Notes: generated by a model from the sequence alone, not told the origin. Shown: positions 1 through 9,647, counted from the stretch's first letter. The stretch is 64,000 bases of DNA from Motiliproteus sp. (GCA_026196225.1 JAPHRD010000020.1:62001-126000); one strand, 5' to 3'. Made by a program: numbers and translations.

Positions 1-1
1 A

Positions 2-67
2 TCCTTTATGGCCAGAGGGTCTGAACAAAAAGAGCCTGAACAAACTGAATCTGGGCAAGAAGTCTGA
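2..67 (+). CDS. Possible 3' end of an upstream gene (partial)
   Basis: One forward frame is open from the window edge to a TGA at 65-67 and would encode a short hydrophilic tail rich in Glu and Gln. A second frame is also open, to a TAA at 75-77, and would give a Lys/Asn/Leu-rich tail, so I cannot say which is real, if either. The next gene starts 19 bp after the first stop. No function can be proposed. Confidence 0.2.
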   Translation, partial: SFMARGSEQKEPEQTESGQEV

Positions 68-86
68 CGGACAGTAACGCCCACCC

Positions 87-1310
87 ATGCCAAACCAACA
101 AAATCAACCGAACCTCTCTGAGCGTTTCAGCAATTTAAATCGTTTGCTGGAGCATCACCGAGATTATTGGCAATTCCGTCCCTTTTCCCTGCGCCAATTG
201 CCTTGGCAAAAGAGCAATTCTGAACTGTGCAGCTGGTTAAATAATTTATCTGCCGATCAGCTACGAGATCTCGAAAGCAATCCCCTACAGGCGCACCAGC
301 AGCTATCTTGTCATATCGAAGACTTAACGGAGTTAAATCAGCTATCAGAGCTTCAATCCAGTAGCGGGGATGCCACAAATCAATCACTACCCGCTTGGCT
401 GGGTAACCACATCCCTGGTCGTAAATGGCAACAGATCCAAGCCTTCGAACAGGCACTGAAATCCGGTGCCAATCAGTATCTGGAGTGGTGTTCCGGTAAG
501 GGGCATTTGGGACGATTAATCAGCTTTCAGCGACAAAAGAGCGTCACCAGTATCGAGATCAATCCCGATCTGTGCCAGCAAGGGGAAAAACTGGCAAAAC
601 AACACCAAATACCAATGCGCTTTAAGGCCATGGACGCGTTAGCCAAACAGACTGGAGAAGAGATATCCACCGAACACCATGTGGTCGCCCTCCATGCTTG
701 CGGTGATCTGCACCTGCAGCTGATTCGCCACAGTGCCAAGCGTCAGCCCCGACAGCTCAGTATATCCCCCTGTTGTTATCATCTGATCGCACCGGACTAC
801 TATCAACCGCTTTCAGAACTCGGTCAGGCCAGTGCTCTGCGCCTGGATCATCATGACCTGCGCCTGCCGCTTCAACAAACGGTCACCGCTGGGAATCGTA
901 TTAATCGCCTGCGCCACCAGGAGGTCAGCTGGAGATTAGGATTTGACCTGTTGCAACGGGACTTGCGTGGTTATGATCAATACCTCAATACTCCCAGTAT
1001 CGCCAAGAGTCTGCTGAACGGAAGTTTTGCCGAATATTGCCGGTGGATGACAGACAGGAAAGAGATCAAGATACCAGCAGCTGTCGATTTTAATGATTAC
1101 GAATTAAAGGGCCGCCAGCGCTATCTGGACGTCCAAAGGATGGAGCTGGTCCGTCACCTCTTCCGCCGCCCCCTGGAGCTATGGTTGGTACTGGACCGGG
1201 CGCTTTACCTGCAACAGTTGGGTTACCGAGTGAATCTGCAGGAATTTTGTGATTACAAACTGACACCCCGCAATATTCTAATTACCGCAGAAAAACAGGC
1301 TAACGTCTAA
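87..1310 (+). CDS. SAM-dependent methyltransferase, METTL25-like
   Basis: A 407-residue class I methyltransferase of the Methyltransf_32 (METTL25/RRNAD-like) type. The SAM-binding glycine motif is LEWCSGKGHLG at residues 132-142, followed by an acidic strand end (SIEINPDLC). The segment VALHACGDL and the family-typical CCYHL around residues 229-233 make the assignment fairly specific. The substrate is unknown; protein or RNA methylation are both possible. No signal peptide or membrane segment is seen, so it should be cytosolic. Its last 11 bp overlap the end of the convergent regulator gene. Confidence 0.75.
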   Translation: MPNQQNQPNLSERFSNLNRLLEHHRDYWQFRPFSLRQLPWQKSNSELCSWLNNLSADQLRDLESNPLQAHQQLSCHIEDLTELNQLSELQSSSGDATNQSLPAWLGNHIPGRKWQQIQAFEQALKSGANQYLEWCSGKGHLGRLISFQRQKSVTSIEINPDLCQQGEKLAKQHQIPMRFKAMDALAKQTGEEISTEHHVVALHACGDLHLQLIRHSAKRQPRQLSISPCCYHLIAPDYYQPLSELGQASALRLDHHDLRLPLQQTVTAGNRINRLRHQEVSWRLGFDLLQRDLRGYDQYLNTPSIAKSLLNGSFAEYCRWMTDRKEIKIPAAVDFNDYELKGRQRYLDVQRMELVRHLFRRPLELWLVLDRALYLQQLGYRVNLQEFCDYKLTPRNILITAEKQANV

Positions 1311-2034
1311 AAGGTTCAAACAATCCGTACTGCCACTGACGCACCGCCAACACCACCGTTGTCCCTTTGCGCTCATCGAAAGATAGCTGGGCATCATCGG
1401 TATTCAGTTCCTCAAACTCTTTCACCAGCTGCTCCATCTTGCGTTGAAATACCGCATTAGAGCTGTCAGCCAGCATGCCGTTAATAACCAGCAGTCGCTC
1501 GTTCTGTTTATCGAAGCGAGAACTGAAAAACTCAGCCTCCAGCTTCTCTTGGAAAAAACGCTGAATAGGCCCGTTGTCCCGCCACTTAAAATTGGGAGAC
1601 ACCAACAACTTGATTCGGTTGCGAGGCAACAACTCGATCAGTTTTAGTCGGTCCAGCTTGGCCAAATGCTGAATACACTTTGTTTCCGGTAGTTGGAAAT
1701 AACCCAGCATTTGATCCAGCGTCCAGCGGTTCAACACACATACGGTAATCAACAGGAGTTCGATGTCGCCGGCGATTTCCTTCTCCTGTTCCACCGTTAA
1801 CTCGCTGAGTTTGGATTTATGGCTGTCGGTCATCTGCTGTACCAGATCACTGATCTCCATCCCCATCATCTGACACACCTGCTCCAAACGATGGAGTGAA
1901 AAGTTTTTGTCGGAGAATAGCCGCTTGACGCTGGCTTCCGACAGGTCGAGCTGGAGAGCGACATCCGCGTAAGTTTTGCCGTGGGCCTTTAACGCCAATT
2001 TTAAGGCAGAAACCAGCTGCACCGTTTGAGACAT
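1300..2034 (-). CDS. HTH (XRE/Cro-type) transcriptional regulator
   Basis: A 244-residue protein with an N-terminal helix-turn-helix at about residues 8-62 (Ala-Asp-Val-Ala-Leu then Ser-Glu-Ala-Ser-Val-Lys-Arg-Leu-Phe), typical of the XRE/Cro fold. The remaining ~180 residues are helical, with a second winged-helix-like segment (about 95-145) and a basic, aromatic C-terminus. It is transcribed away from the acyltransferase/ligase fusion at 2283. A perfect 13-bp inverted repeat lies in the shared promoter region, so it probably controls that gene and perhaps itself. The ligand is unknown. The family call is firm; the target is inferred from position. Confidence 0.75.
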   Translation of the reverse strand: MSQTVQLVSALKLALKAHGKTYADVALQLDLSEASVKRLFSDKNFSLHRLEQVCQMMGMEISDLVQQMTDSHKSKLSELTVEQEKEIAGDIELLLITVCVLNRWTLDQMLGYFQLPETKCIQHLAKLDRLKLIELLPRNRIKLLVSPNFKWRDNGPIQRFFQEKLEAEFFSSRFDKQNERLLVINGMLADSSNAVFQRKMEQLVKEFEELNTDDAQLSFDERKGTTVVLAVRQWQYGLFEPFRR

Positions 2035-2189
2035 AAGGATTCCTTTCTATTTCGTGAACGCCGAGCAAAGATACAAATATTAATACCACAGGCGGGTAAA
2101 AATGCTACTTTTATGAGCTTCGTAGCCAAATAAACAACTTTTTCCTATTTTCTGCTCCATCGATATCAATCACACCCTGTCGGCAAATG

Positions 2190-2250
2190 GTTTTCAACTG
2201 TCAGCAAACGCTGCTATAACAATCTATCTCCCTGATAGACAGTTGAAAAC
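2190..2250. promoter_or_regulatory. Inverted-repeat operator candidate overlapping a promoter
   Basis: GTTTTCAACTGTC (2190-2202) and its exact reverse complement GACAGTTGAAAAC (2238-2250) are separated by 35 bp. A plausible promoter for the downstream fusion gene overlaps it: TTTTCA (2191-2196), 18-bp spacer, TATAAC (2215-2220). The left arm would cover the -35 and the right arm the early transcript. It could be the operator of the divergent HTH regulator. Confidence 0.5.
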
Positions 2251-2282
2251 GGACACCCCCCAGGGAAACACGGAGCCACGCT

Positions 2283-5200
2283 ATGAAGACGCTGTTAAGG
2301 ATCTCAGGTTTTCTTCCCTTTATCTGTATCGTTTTTCTAAATGCCTTTGTCGATCTCGGTCACAAAATCATTATCCAAAACACCGTTTTCAAGGTTTATG
2401 ATGGTCAGCTTCAGATTCTACTGACAGCGCTGGTAAACGGTCTGATTTTGCTTCCCTTCGTACTGCTATTCAGTCCCGCCGGTTTTCTCTCCGACCGTTT
2501 CCGAAAACCCCAGGTGATTCGCACCAGCGCCTTTGCAGCCGTGGTCATCACTCTGGGGATTACCCTGTGCTATTACCAAGGTTGGTTTGAGGCCGCATTT
2601 GCCATGACTTTTCTGCTGGCGATTCAGAGTGCGCTCTACTCGCCAGCCAAATACGGTCTGATCAAGGAATTGGTGGGCAAAAGCCTGCTGGCCAGTGCCA
2701 ATGCTGTTGTCCAGGCGGTGACCATCGTAGCGATCCTTTCCGGGGTGTTTTTGTTCTCGATGTTGTTTGAAGGAGCTCTCAGTCAAAGCGAGCTAACGGA
2801 GTCCGAGATCCTGCTGAAAATTGCCCCCATCGGTTGGATTTTAGTGGCGCTCTCTATCGCAGAACTAGTAATGGCAATTCGTCTGAACAACATTCAGTTG
2901 CCGCCCTCCGAGGATAAATCCACCAATACCGGTCCGGTAGAATTTCAACTTCAGGGTTACCTCAGCGGGCGCTATCTAAAATCGAATCTGAAGTTGGTTT
3001 CAAGTAATTCTGTTATCTGGCTGTCTGTAGTGGGCTTGTCTGTGTTCTGGGGAATTTCTCAAGTGGTGCTGGCGGCGTTCCCGGCCTACGCCAAAGAGAT
3101 GCTAGCGATGGACAATACCGTACTGGTGCAAGGACTACTGGCCTGCTCTGGCATCGGTATCGTAATCGGCTCGACTTTGGCCGGTATTGCCTCGCGTAAT
3201 CACATCGAAACCGGCCTGATTCCTTTGGGCGCTATCGGCGTGGTAGTCGCGCTGCTCATGTTGCCGGTGATGGAATCCAGCCTGATGCTGGGGCTCTGTT
3301 TTATCACCTTAGGGCTTTGCGGTGGTCTGTTTATCGTACCACTGAATTCACTGATTCAATTCCATGCCTCCAACAGCCAACTGGGTACCATATTGGCGGG
3401 TAACAACTGGGTGCAAAACCTGGTTATGCTGGCCTTTCTGGCCCTGACCCTGCTATTCGCCTACAGCGGTATCAACAGCCTTGGCCTGTTTCACCTGCTC
3501 ACCCTTGCTGGAGTGATTGGTGCCGGTTACACCCTGTTTCGTTTACCGCAGTCGTTAATTCGTTTGGTCATCAGCTATCTGTTCTCCGGCCGCTATCGCA
3601 TCGACGTGATCGGCTTTAAAAATCTACCCAGTCAGGGCGCAGTACTGATGCTGGGTAACCATATCAGCTGGTTGGATTGGGCCATGATTCAGATCGCCAG
3701 CCCCCGCCCGGTGCGCTTTGTTATGCATCGTGAGATCTACCAGCGCTGGTACCTGAAATGGTTGATGGACCTGTTTGGCGTTATTCCGATTGCCGGTGGC
3801 AAAAGCAAGGCATCCCTTGAAAAGATCAACCAACTGCTGAAAGCCGGTGAAGTGGTCTGCCTGTTCCCCGAAGGGGCTATCAGCCGTAATGGTCAGCTAG
3901 GCGAATTCAAAAAGGGCTTTGAACGTACCGTCGAAGGTGTGGACGGCGTTATTCTACCCTTCTACCTGCGAGGTCTGTGGGGCAGTCGCTTCTCCCGATC
4001 CAGCGAGCGTTTGCAACAGTTACGGAGCGGGGGGCTGCGCCGTGACATCATCGTTGCTTTTGGCGAACCGTTAGACATCCAGAGCAACGCCAGCGAAGTG
4101 AAACAGAAGGTTTTCGATCTATCCATATCAGCCTGGAGCGAACACAGCAGCCAACTGGATACAATTCCCAACAGCTGGATCGATACGGTGAAGCGTCAAG
4201 GCCAAGAGCTATGTATCACCGACGCCAAAGGCAGCATGGCCTTGAATGGCTACAAAGCCCTAACCGGCGCTCTAGCTTTCTCAAAGGTTGTTAAACGTGA
4301 ATGTACTGCCCCCAATATTGGTATCTTGATGCCAACCAGTGGTGCAGGCCTGATCATCAACATGGCCAGTCTGATGGCAGGTAGGACGGTAGTAAACCTA
4401 AACTACACCGCTAGTATTCAGGCCCTGCAAGCGGCGGTGGCTAAAGCCCAGATCAAAACCATCTTCACCTCGAAACAGTTTTTAACCAAATTGGAAGCCC
4501 GCGGTGTTGATCTAAAACCTCTGCTGCAGGGTCGTAAGGTGTGTTTCGCCGAGGATATCGCCAAACAGATCAGTCCAATTTCCAAACTAATCTTGCTTGC
4601 GGCAATTCGCGTTCTACCTGCTAGCTGGCTGAAAATTCTGTTCTGCAAAGATACTGAAGCTCAACAACCTGCAGCAATTCTGTTTTCGAGCGGTAGTGAG
4701 GGTGATCCTAAGGGTGTAATGCTCAGTCATCAAAACATCACCGGCAATATAAAACAGGTATCTGACGTGCTGGATACCCAAGCCGATGATCGCATTATGG
4801 CGACCCTGCCGCTGTTTCACGCTTTTGGTCTTACAGTGACCGGCTTGATGCCTCTGGTGGAGGGAATCCCTGTTATCTGCCACCCCGATCCCACCGACAC
4901 AATCAACATAGCCAAGGCGATCGCTCGTCATCGTGCCACAGTATTTTGCGCCACGTCGACCTTCCTACGTCTGTTCAATCGTAACTCCAAAGTACATCCC
5001 TTGATGCTGTCCAGCCTGCGAGTGGTTGTGGCCGGTGCAGAACGAATGGACCCAGAAGTGCGCGATGCATTCCAGATAAAATTCAACAAGGCGATCTACG
5101 AGGGTTACGGCACCACAGAAACCACCCCCGTGGCCAGCGTCAATATCCCTGACCGGTTGGATGAACGTGACTGGCAGGTCCAACGAGGCAACAAATTGGG

Positions 5201-5759
5201 CACTGTGGGCCTACCTCTGCCCGGTAGTAGCTTTCGTGTAGTCGACCCGGATAGCAAAGAGACCTTACCCTGTGGTGAAGATGGCTTGATCTTGATTGGC
5301 GGCACCCAGGTGATGATGGGCTATCTAGATGACAGCGAGAAAACGGATTCCGTAATTTTCAATCTGGATGGCCAACGTTGGTACGCCACCGGTGATAAAG
5401 GCCATCTGGATGGAGACGGTTTTCTTACTATTGTCGATCGCTACTCCCGATTCGCCAAAATCGGTGGCGAGATGATCAGCCTCGGAGCCGTCGAAGGTGC
5501 CATCAACTCAATGCTGCATGAAGATATTGAAGTGATGGCAACTTCAGTGAAAGACGATAAGAAAGGCGAGAAAGTAGTATTACTATTTGCCGGAGGTGAA
5601 GCCGAGGAAATAAAAACTCTGCTCAAACAATCAGATCTGCCCGCCATTATGCGCCCAAGCGATCTCATCAAGGTGTCGGAGATTCCTAAACTAGGCAGTG
5701 GTAAGAACGACTTCAGCGCTGCCAAAAAGTTAGCGATTGAGTCCTTACAGACAGGTTAG
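2283..5759 (+). CDS. aas: LplT-PlsC-acyl-ACP synthetase trifunctional fusion (Aas-type)
   Basis: A 1158-residue fusion. Residues 1-~415 form a 12-helix MFS transporter resembling lysophospholipid flippase LplT. Residues ~430-640 are a PlsC-type glycerophosphate acyltransferase with the HX4D motif at H460-D465 and FPEG at 528-531. Residues ~650-1158 are an AMP-forming acyl-ACP/acyl-CoA synthetase with the P-loop-like SSGSEGDPKG (802-811), EGYGTTE (940-946) and a C-terminal GSGKNDF containing the catalytic Lys region. In E. coli LplT and Aas are separate neighbouring proteins that import and re-acylate 2-acyl-lysophospholipid at the inner membrane; here all steps are on one chain. Control by the divergent HTH gene is inferred. 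No truncation is seen. Confidence 0.88.
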   Translation: MKTLLRISGFLPFICIVFLNAFVDLGHKIIIQNTVFKVYDGQLQILLTALVNGLILLPFVLLFSPAGFLSDRFRKPQVIRTSAFAAVVITLGITLCYYQGWFEAAFAMTFLLAIQSALYSPAKYGLIKELVGKSLLASANAVVQAVTIVAILSGVFLFSMLFEGALSQSELTESEILLKIAPIGWILVALSIAELVMAIRLNNIQLPPSEDKSTNTGPVEFQLQGYLSGRYLKSNLKLVSSNSVIWLSVVGLSVFWGISQVVLAAFPAYAKEMLAMDNTVLVQGLLACSGIGIVIGSTLAGIASRNHIETGLIPLGAIGVVVALLMLPVMESSLMLGLCFITLGLCGGLFIVPLNSLIQFHASNSQLGTILAGNNWVQNLVMLAFLALTLLFAYSGINSLGLFHLLTLAGVIGAGYTLFRLPQSLIRLVISYLFSGRYRIDVIGFKNLPSQGAVLMLGNHISWLDWAMIQIASPRPVRFVMHREIYQRWYLKWLMDLFGVIPIAGGKSKASLEKINQLLKAGEVVCLFPEGAISRNGQLGEFKKGFERTVEGVDGVILPFYLRGLWGSRFSRSSERLQQLRSGGLRRDIIVAFGEPLDIQSNASEVKQKVFDLSISAWSEHSSQLDTIPNSWIDTVKRQGQELCITDAKGSMALNGYKALTGALAFSKVVKRECTAPNIGILMPTSGAGLIINMASLMAGRTVVNLNYTASIQALQAAVAKAQIKTIFTSKQFLTKLEARGVDLKPLLQGRKVCFAEDIAKQISPISKLILLAAIRVLPASWLKILFCKDTEAQQPAAILFSSGSEGDPKGVMLSHQNITGNIKQVSDVLDTQADDRIMATLPLFHAFGLTVTGLMPLVEGIPVICHPDPTDTINIAKAIARHRATVFCATSTFLRLFNRNSKVHPLMLSSLRVVVAGAERMDPEVRDAFQIKFNKAIYEGYGTTETTPVASVNIPDRLDERDWQVQRGNKLGTVGLPLPGSSFRVVDPDSKETLPCGEDGLILIGGTQVMMGYLDDSEKTDSVIFNLDGQRWYATGDKGHLDGDGFLTIVDRYSRFAKIGGEMISLGAVEGAINSMLHEDIEVMATSVKDDKKGEKVVLLFAGGEAEEIKTLLKQSDLPAIMRPSDLIKVSEIPKLGSGKNDFSAAKKLAIESLQTG

Positions 5760-5781
5760 CACAACCATTGCATTGAAATTT

Positions 5782-5811
5782 AGGGGCCCTAGTCAGCCAT
5801 TAGCGGCCCCT
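5782..5811 (+). terminator. GC-rich hairpin after the Aas-type fusion gene
   Basis: AGGGGCC (5782-5788) pairs with GGCCCCT (5805-5811) across a 16-nt loop, 22 bp after the stop codon. The following T tract is weak, so termination is likely but not certain. Confidence 0.45.
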
Positions 5812-6081
5812 TACAATACTCCCGCTTGATGCCCGTGGGGGAACCTTTACCCACAATTGACCACAATATTTCTTTAAAAGATCAATTGTTTTAAAAAATA
5901 TTGCTGCTTTCCCCCATTAAGCACTATGAGCACTGCTAATATTATTTATAATTCATCGACCTAGCGGATCGAGTTAGCCGGTACCCAATGGACGGAACCG
6001 CCACGCTTTCTAGCTACCATATTTACGAGAAACGCTGTGTTTAAATAATTATTACAGATATTCTCGATCAGGGAGACAGCG
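5812..6081. other. AT-rich intergenic stretch with a long hairpin
   Basis: This is the rest of a 322-bp gap. CAATATTTCTTTAAAA (5864-5879) and TTTTAAAAAATATTG (5889-5903) form a long AT-rich inverted repeat with one unpaired base, around a 9-nt loop. The region probably holds the promoter of the acyltransferase at 6082. A Shine-Dalgarno-like GGGAGA precedes that start. No coding sequence is evident. Confidence 0.4.
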
Positions 6082-6870
6082 ATGTCAGTGCGTCAGAAGT
6101 TGACCATGATGATGGAGTTCACCAAGCTCCATAAGAACTTCCAGAAATATTTTCGGATCGTTCCCGCGTTAACTGACGAATTGACGGAAGATGCCTACCG
6201 TGTTCGCCACCAAGTCTATTGTGAAGAACTGGGATGGGAACCAGTTCGAGAAGACGGTATGGAAACTGACGAATTTGATAAACACTCTATGCACTGTCTG
6301 TTGCAAAATGCTTCAACGGGAGAATATATCGGTTGTATTCGCACCGTTAAGGGTAACCCTGAAAACCCCCTGGTCCCCCTTCCCTTTCAAAGCGCCTGCA
6401 TAAACACTCTGAACCCAGGAATACCGAATCCTGAATTGCAGGTTCGCTACGCGGTAGCAGAGGTTTCAAGGCTCGCTGTCATTGGCAAATATCGTCGCCG
6501 TCCTCAGGAACAAGACCGGGCGGTAAAGATCTCTGACGATGACTTCGGCTCTATCGTTCGACCCCGGTTCCCCTACATCCCTGTGGGTCTTTACATGGGG
6601 ATGTTGGAGATGGCTCGACGATCCGGCATTGAAACTCTCTATATTTTGACCGAACCCTCTTTGGCCGCCCACTTCTGCAAATTAGGCGGGAAACTAGAGT
6701 GTATTGGCGGTTCCATCGAGCACCGTGGTACCAGAGCCCCCTACCAAATGGACGTTGACAACGTCATCGGTAAGATGAATATTCTCATGAAGCCGCTGTT
6801 TAAAGTGATCTGTAATGAGATTGACCAGGCCTACAAAGACCATAGCTCGGGCTCACTGAAAAGCGCCTAG
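6082..6870 (+). CDS. PEP-CTERM/exosortase-associated N-acyltransferase (FeeM/LuxI-fold)
   Basis: A 262-residue protein matching the exosortase-system-associated acyltransferase family (TIGR03694 type, GNAT/LuxI-like fold). Diagnostic stretches are YRVRHQVYCEELGWEP (residues ~38-53), ETDEFDKHSMHCLL, GCIRTVK, and the VAEVSRLAV core strand. The family is related to FeeM long-chain N-acyl amino acid synthases, which use acyl-ACP donors. No exosortase, PEP-CTERM substrate or FeeM partner is visible nearby; the upstream neighbour is an acyl-ACP synthetase fusion, which could supply acyl donors (inference). No membrane segment is seen. The product could be a lipid, a lipid-modified amino acid or a signal molecule. 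Confidence 0.75.
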   Translation: MSVRQKLTMMMEFTKLHKNFQKYFRIVPALTDELTEDAYRVRHQVYCEELGWEPVREDGMETDEFDKHSMHCLLQNASTGEYIGCIRTVKGNPENPLVPLPFQSACINTLNPGIPNPELQVRYAVAEVSRLAVIGKYRRRPQEQDRAVKISDDDFGSIVRPRFPYIPVGLYMGMLEMARRSGIETLYILTEPSLAAHFCKLGGKLECIGGSIEHRGTRAPYQMDVDNVIGKMNILMKPLFKVICNEIDQAYKDHSSGSLKSA

Positions 6871-6993
6871 CTCAAACATCACCTTCAAACAGTATCGCTA
6901 CGCTGGCCGCCCAATAATAAATTGGGCTGGTTTGGCGCCGCCGTTGGTTTAAGCCGTCCGACTGAAATTCACTGAGTTAGAGTGGTAATTTGC

Positions 6994-9621
6994 ATGGATG
7001 ATCTGCACGCCCCCCTTCGAGACAATGTTCGCCTCTTGGGACAACTTCTAGGAACAACGGTCAATCGCGACCTGGGACCAGAATTTTTCGAAAAACTGGA
7101 ATTAATCCGAAAAACCTCGAAAGCCGTCCGTGGCGGCGAAGCCAGCCGGCAACAGCTGTTCGATCTATTGGCCGAACTCAGCGACGATGAACTAACCCCG
7201 ATGTCCCGGGCTTTCAGCCAGTTCCTCAACCTTGCCAATCTCGCAGAAGAGTACCACCGCGTTCGCCGTCGTCGCAGTCTTGTGGTTAGTAAGCCTGATC
7301 CACACGCCTTGGACCAGGTCCTGGAAGAAACGCTAAAGGCAGGCATCGAGCCCGAACAGCTAGCCGAGAAAGCAGCAGAGCTTCAGATCGAACTGGTTCT
7401 GACCGCTCACCCCACCGAGGTTAATCGACGCACCTTTATCCAGAAATATGAAACCATGGCCCAGTGTCTGTCTGAACTGGATCGCGTTCATCACCTGAGT
7501 GCACCGGGGATCAACCTCAAAGAGCGGCTACAGCAGTTGGTCAGCGAAGCCTGGTATACCTCTGAAATCCGGGAGCAACGCCCATCCCCCGTCGATGAGG
7601 CAAAGTGGGGGTTTGCGGTTATCGAAAACTCGTTGTGGAAGGCCGTACCTCGTTTTCTTAGAAATTTTGACCGTGAGTTGGAACGCATTTCGGGTCAACG
7701 TCTGCCTATCAATGCGGCCCCCATCCGTTTTGCTTCCTGGATGGGCGGTGATCGTGACGGAAACCCCTTTGTGACCGCCAAGGTCACTCAAGAGGTGTTA
7801 TTGCTGGCACGTTGGATGGCTGCCGACCTCTACCTTAAAGATGTGGGTCAACTGCGCCACGAGCTCTCCATGTCCCGGGCCAGTGATGAGTTGAAAGGGT
7901 TGGTTGGCGATTGCTCCGAACCCTACCGTGAACTGTTACGCCAAGTTCGCAGCCGGCTTCAAGCCACTCGCAATTGGGCCAAACACTGTCTGGATCATGG
8001 CTGGGTAGAACCCGAAAACGCCTATGTCCGCGATGAGGAATTGCGTGAATCCTTGATGATTTGCGACCGCTCACTGCGCTCCTGCGGCATGGATGAGATC
8101 GCTGATGGCTGTTTGCGCAACACCCTCCGCCGCCTAGCCTGTTTCGGTCTCAATCTGGTACGCCTGGATATTCGCCAAAACTCTGAGCGTCACGCCAAAG
8201 TCTTTGAAGAATTAGTTGCCCACTATGAGCTGGGGGATTATCAAAGCTGGAGCGAAACGGAGAAACAGCAGTATTTGCTCACCGAGCTACAAAGCAAGCG
8301 GCCGCTATTCCCATTGCAGTGGCAACCCAGCACCGACGTTCAAGAGGTGTTGGATACCTGTCAGGTAATCGCCCGCCAGCAGCCAGAAGCCCTAGGCAGC
8401 TATGTTATATCCATGGCAGGTCAACCCTCAGATGTGTTGGCGGTGGCGCTGCTGCTAAAAGAGAGCGGGGTTAATTTCCCGATCCGAATCGCACCGCTGT
8501 TCGAGACCCTGGCTGACCTGAATAATGCCGGCCCCTGTATCAACGCGCTGTTGGATATCGATTGGTACCGCGACTATGTTAACGATCATCAGGAAGTGAT
8601 GATCGGCTATTCCGATTCTTCCAAAGACGCCGGTGCACTGGCAGCCACCTGGGGCCAGTATCGTGCCCAAGAAGCGCTGACCGAGGTCTGCAACCAGCAT
8701 GGTGTCGCCCTGACCCTGTTCCATGGTCGTGGCGGTACTGTTGGTCGTGGTGGCGGTCCTAGCCATACTGCAATTCTGTCTCAGCCTCCAGGTTCTGTGG
8801 ACGGAAGCCTGCGCGTCACAGAACAGGGTGAGATGATCCGGTTTAAGTTCGGCATGCCTGATATCGCGGTACGGAATCTGGAGCTCTACGCTGGAGCCGT
8901 TTTAGAGGCCAGCCTTCTGCCTCCTGCTGCCCCTGAACCCCAATGGCGCCAACTGATGGACAGTATGGCGGAGGAGGCACATCAGCTGTACCGGCACGTA
9001 GTCCGCGAAGATCCTTTATTCGTTCCCTACTTCAGACAGTTAACCCCCGAACAGGAGCTGGCCAAGCTACCTTTGGGTAGCCGTCCCGCCAAACGGAATG
9101 CTGAGGGCGGCGTCGAAAGTCTGCGGGCGATTCCCTGGATATTCGCCTGGACTCAAACCCGCTTAATGCTGCCAGCATGGCTCGGCAGTGACGAAGCCCT
9201 GTCCAACGCCCTCAACTCTGATCGGCGTGCAATTATGGAGGAGATGATCGAACAATGGCCATTCTTCCGCGCTTACATCGATATGCTGGAGATGGTGCTG
9301 GCGAAAACCGAACCTGAGATCGTTGAATACTACGAGCAGCGTTTGGTGAGTGAAGAGTACCTTTCGCTCGGCGAGAATCTGCGCCAGCGCTTGGTCAAGG
9401 CTCGTGCCCTGATCCCGCAAATAAAGCATTGTGAAATGCTACTGGAGGATAACGAGACCATTCGCCAATCCATCGACGTGCGGAACCCCTATATCGACCC
9501 GCTACACTATTTGCAGGCCGAACTGCTACGCCGGGATCGAAATTGCCCGAATGAAGTGGTTGAAAAAGCCTTGATGGTGACGATGACGGGCATCGCGACA
9601 GGAATGCGAAATACCGGCTAA
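6994..9621 (+). CDS. ppc: Phosphoenolpyruvate carboxylase
   Basis: An 875-residue enzyme, the usual length, that carboxylates PEP with bicarbonate to oxaloacetate to refill the TCA cycle. Counted from the ATG, LTAHPTEV contains the catalytic His at 139. GGDRDGNPFV follows at about 250. The glycine-rich loop GRGGTVGRGGGPSH begins near 578. The chain ends in ATGMRNTG, the conserved C-terminus that binds aspartate inhibitor. The ATG at 6994 (MDDLHAPLRDNV) fits family starts better than the in-frame GTG at 6982. It is probably monocistronic: the gene upstream is 123 bp away and a hairpin follows. Confidence 0.97.
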   Translation: MDDLHAPLRDNVRLLGQLLGTTVNRDLGPEFFEKLELIRKTSKAVRGGEASRQQLFDLLAELSDDELTPMSRAFSQFLNLANLAEEYHRVRRRRSLVVSKPDPHALDQVLEETLKAGIEPEQLAEKAAELQIELVLTAHPTEVNRRTFIQKYETMAQCLSELDRVHHLSAPGINLKERLQQLVSEAWYTSEIREQRPSPVDEAKWGFAVIENSLWKAVPRFLRNFDRELERISGQRLPINAAPIRFASWMGGDRDGNPFVTAKVTQEVLLLARWMAADLYLKDVGQLRHELSMSRASDELKGLVGDCSEPYRELLRQVRSRLQATRNWAKHCLDHGWVEPENAYVRDEELRESLMICDRSLRSCGMDEIADGCLRNTLRRLACFGLNLVRLDIRQNSERHAKVFEELVAHYELGDYQSWSETEKQQYLLTELQSKRPLFPLQWQPSTDVQEVLDTCQVIARQQPEALGSYVISMAGQPSDVLAVALLLKESGVNFPIRIAPLFETLADLNNAGPCINALLDIDWYRDYVNDHQEVMIGYSDSSKDAGALAATWGQYRAQEALTEVCNQHGVALTLFHGRGGTVGRGGGPSHTAILSQPPGSVDGSLRVTEQGEMIRFKFGMPDIAVRNLELYAGAVLEASLLPPAAPEPQWRQLMDSMAEEAHQLYRHVVREDPLFVPYFRQLTPEQELAKLPLGSRPAKRNAEGGVESLRAIPWIFAWTQTRLMLPAWLGSDEALSNALNSDRRAIMEEMIEQWPFFRAYIDMLEMVLAKTEPEIVEYYEQRLVSEEYLSLGENLRQRLVKARALIPQIKHCEMLLEDNETIRQSIDVRNPYIDPLHYLQAELLRRDRNCPNEVVEKALMVTMTGIATGMRNTG

Positions 9622-9647
9622 TGGAGTTCTGCCGGCTGGAGTGAGGA

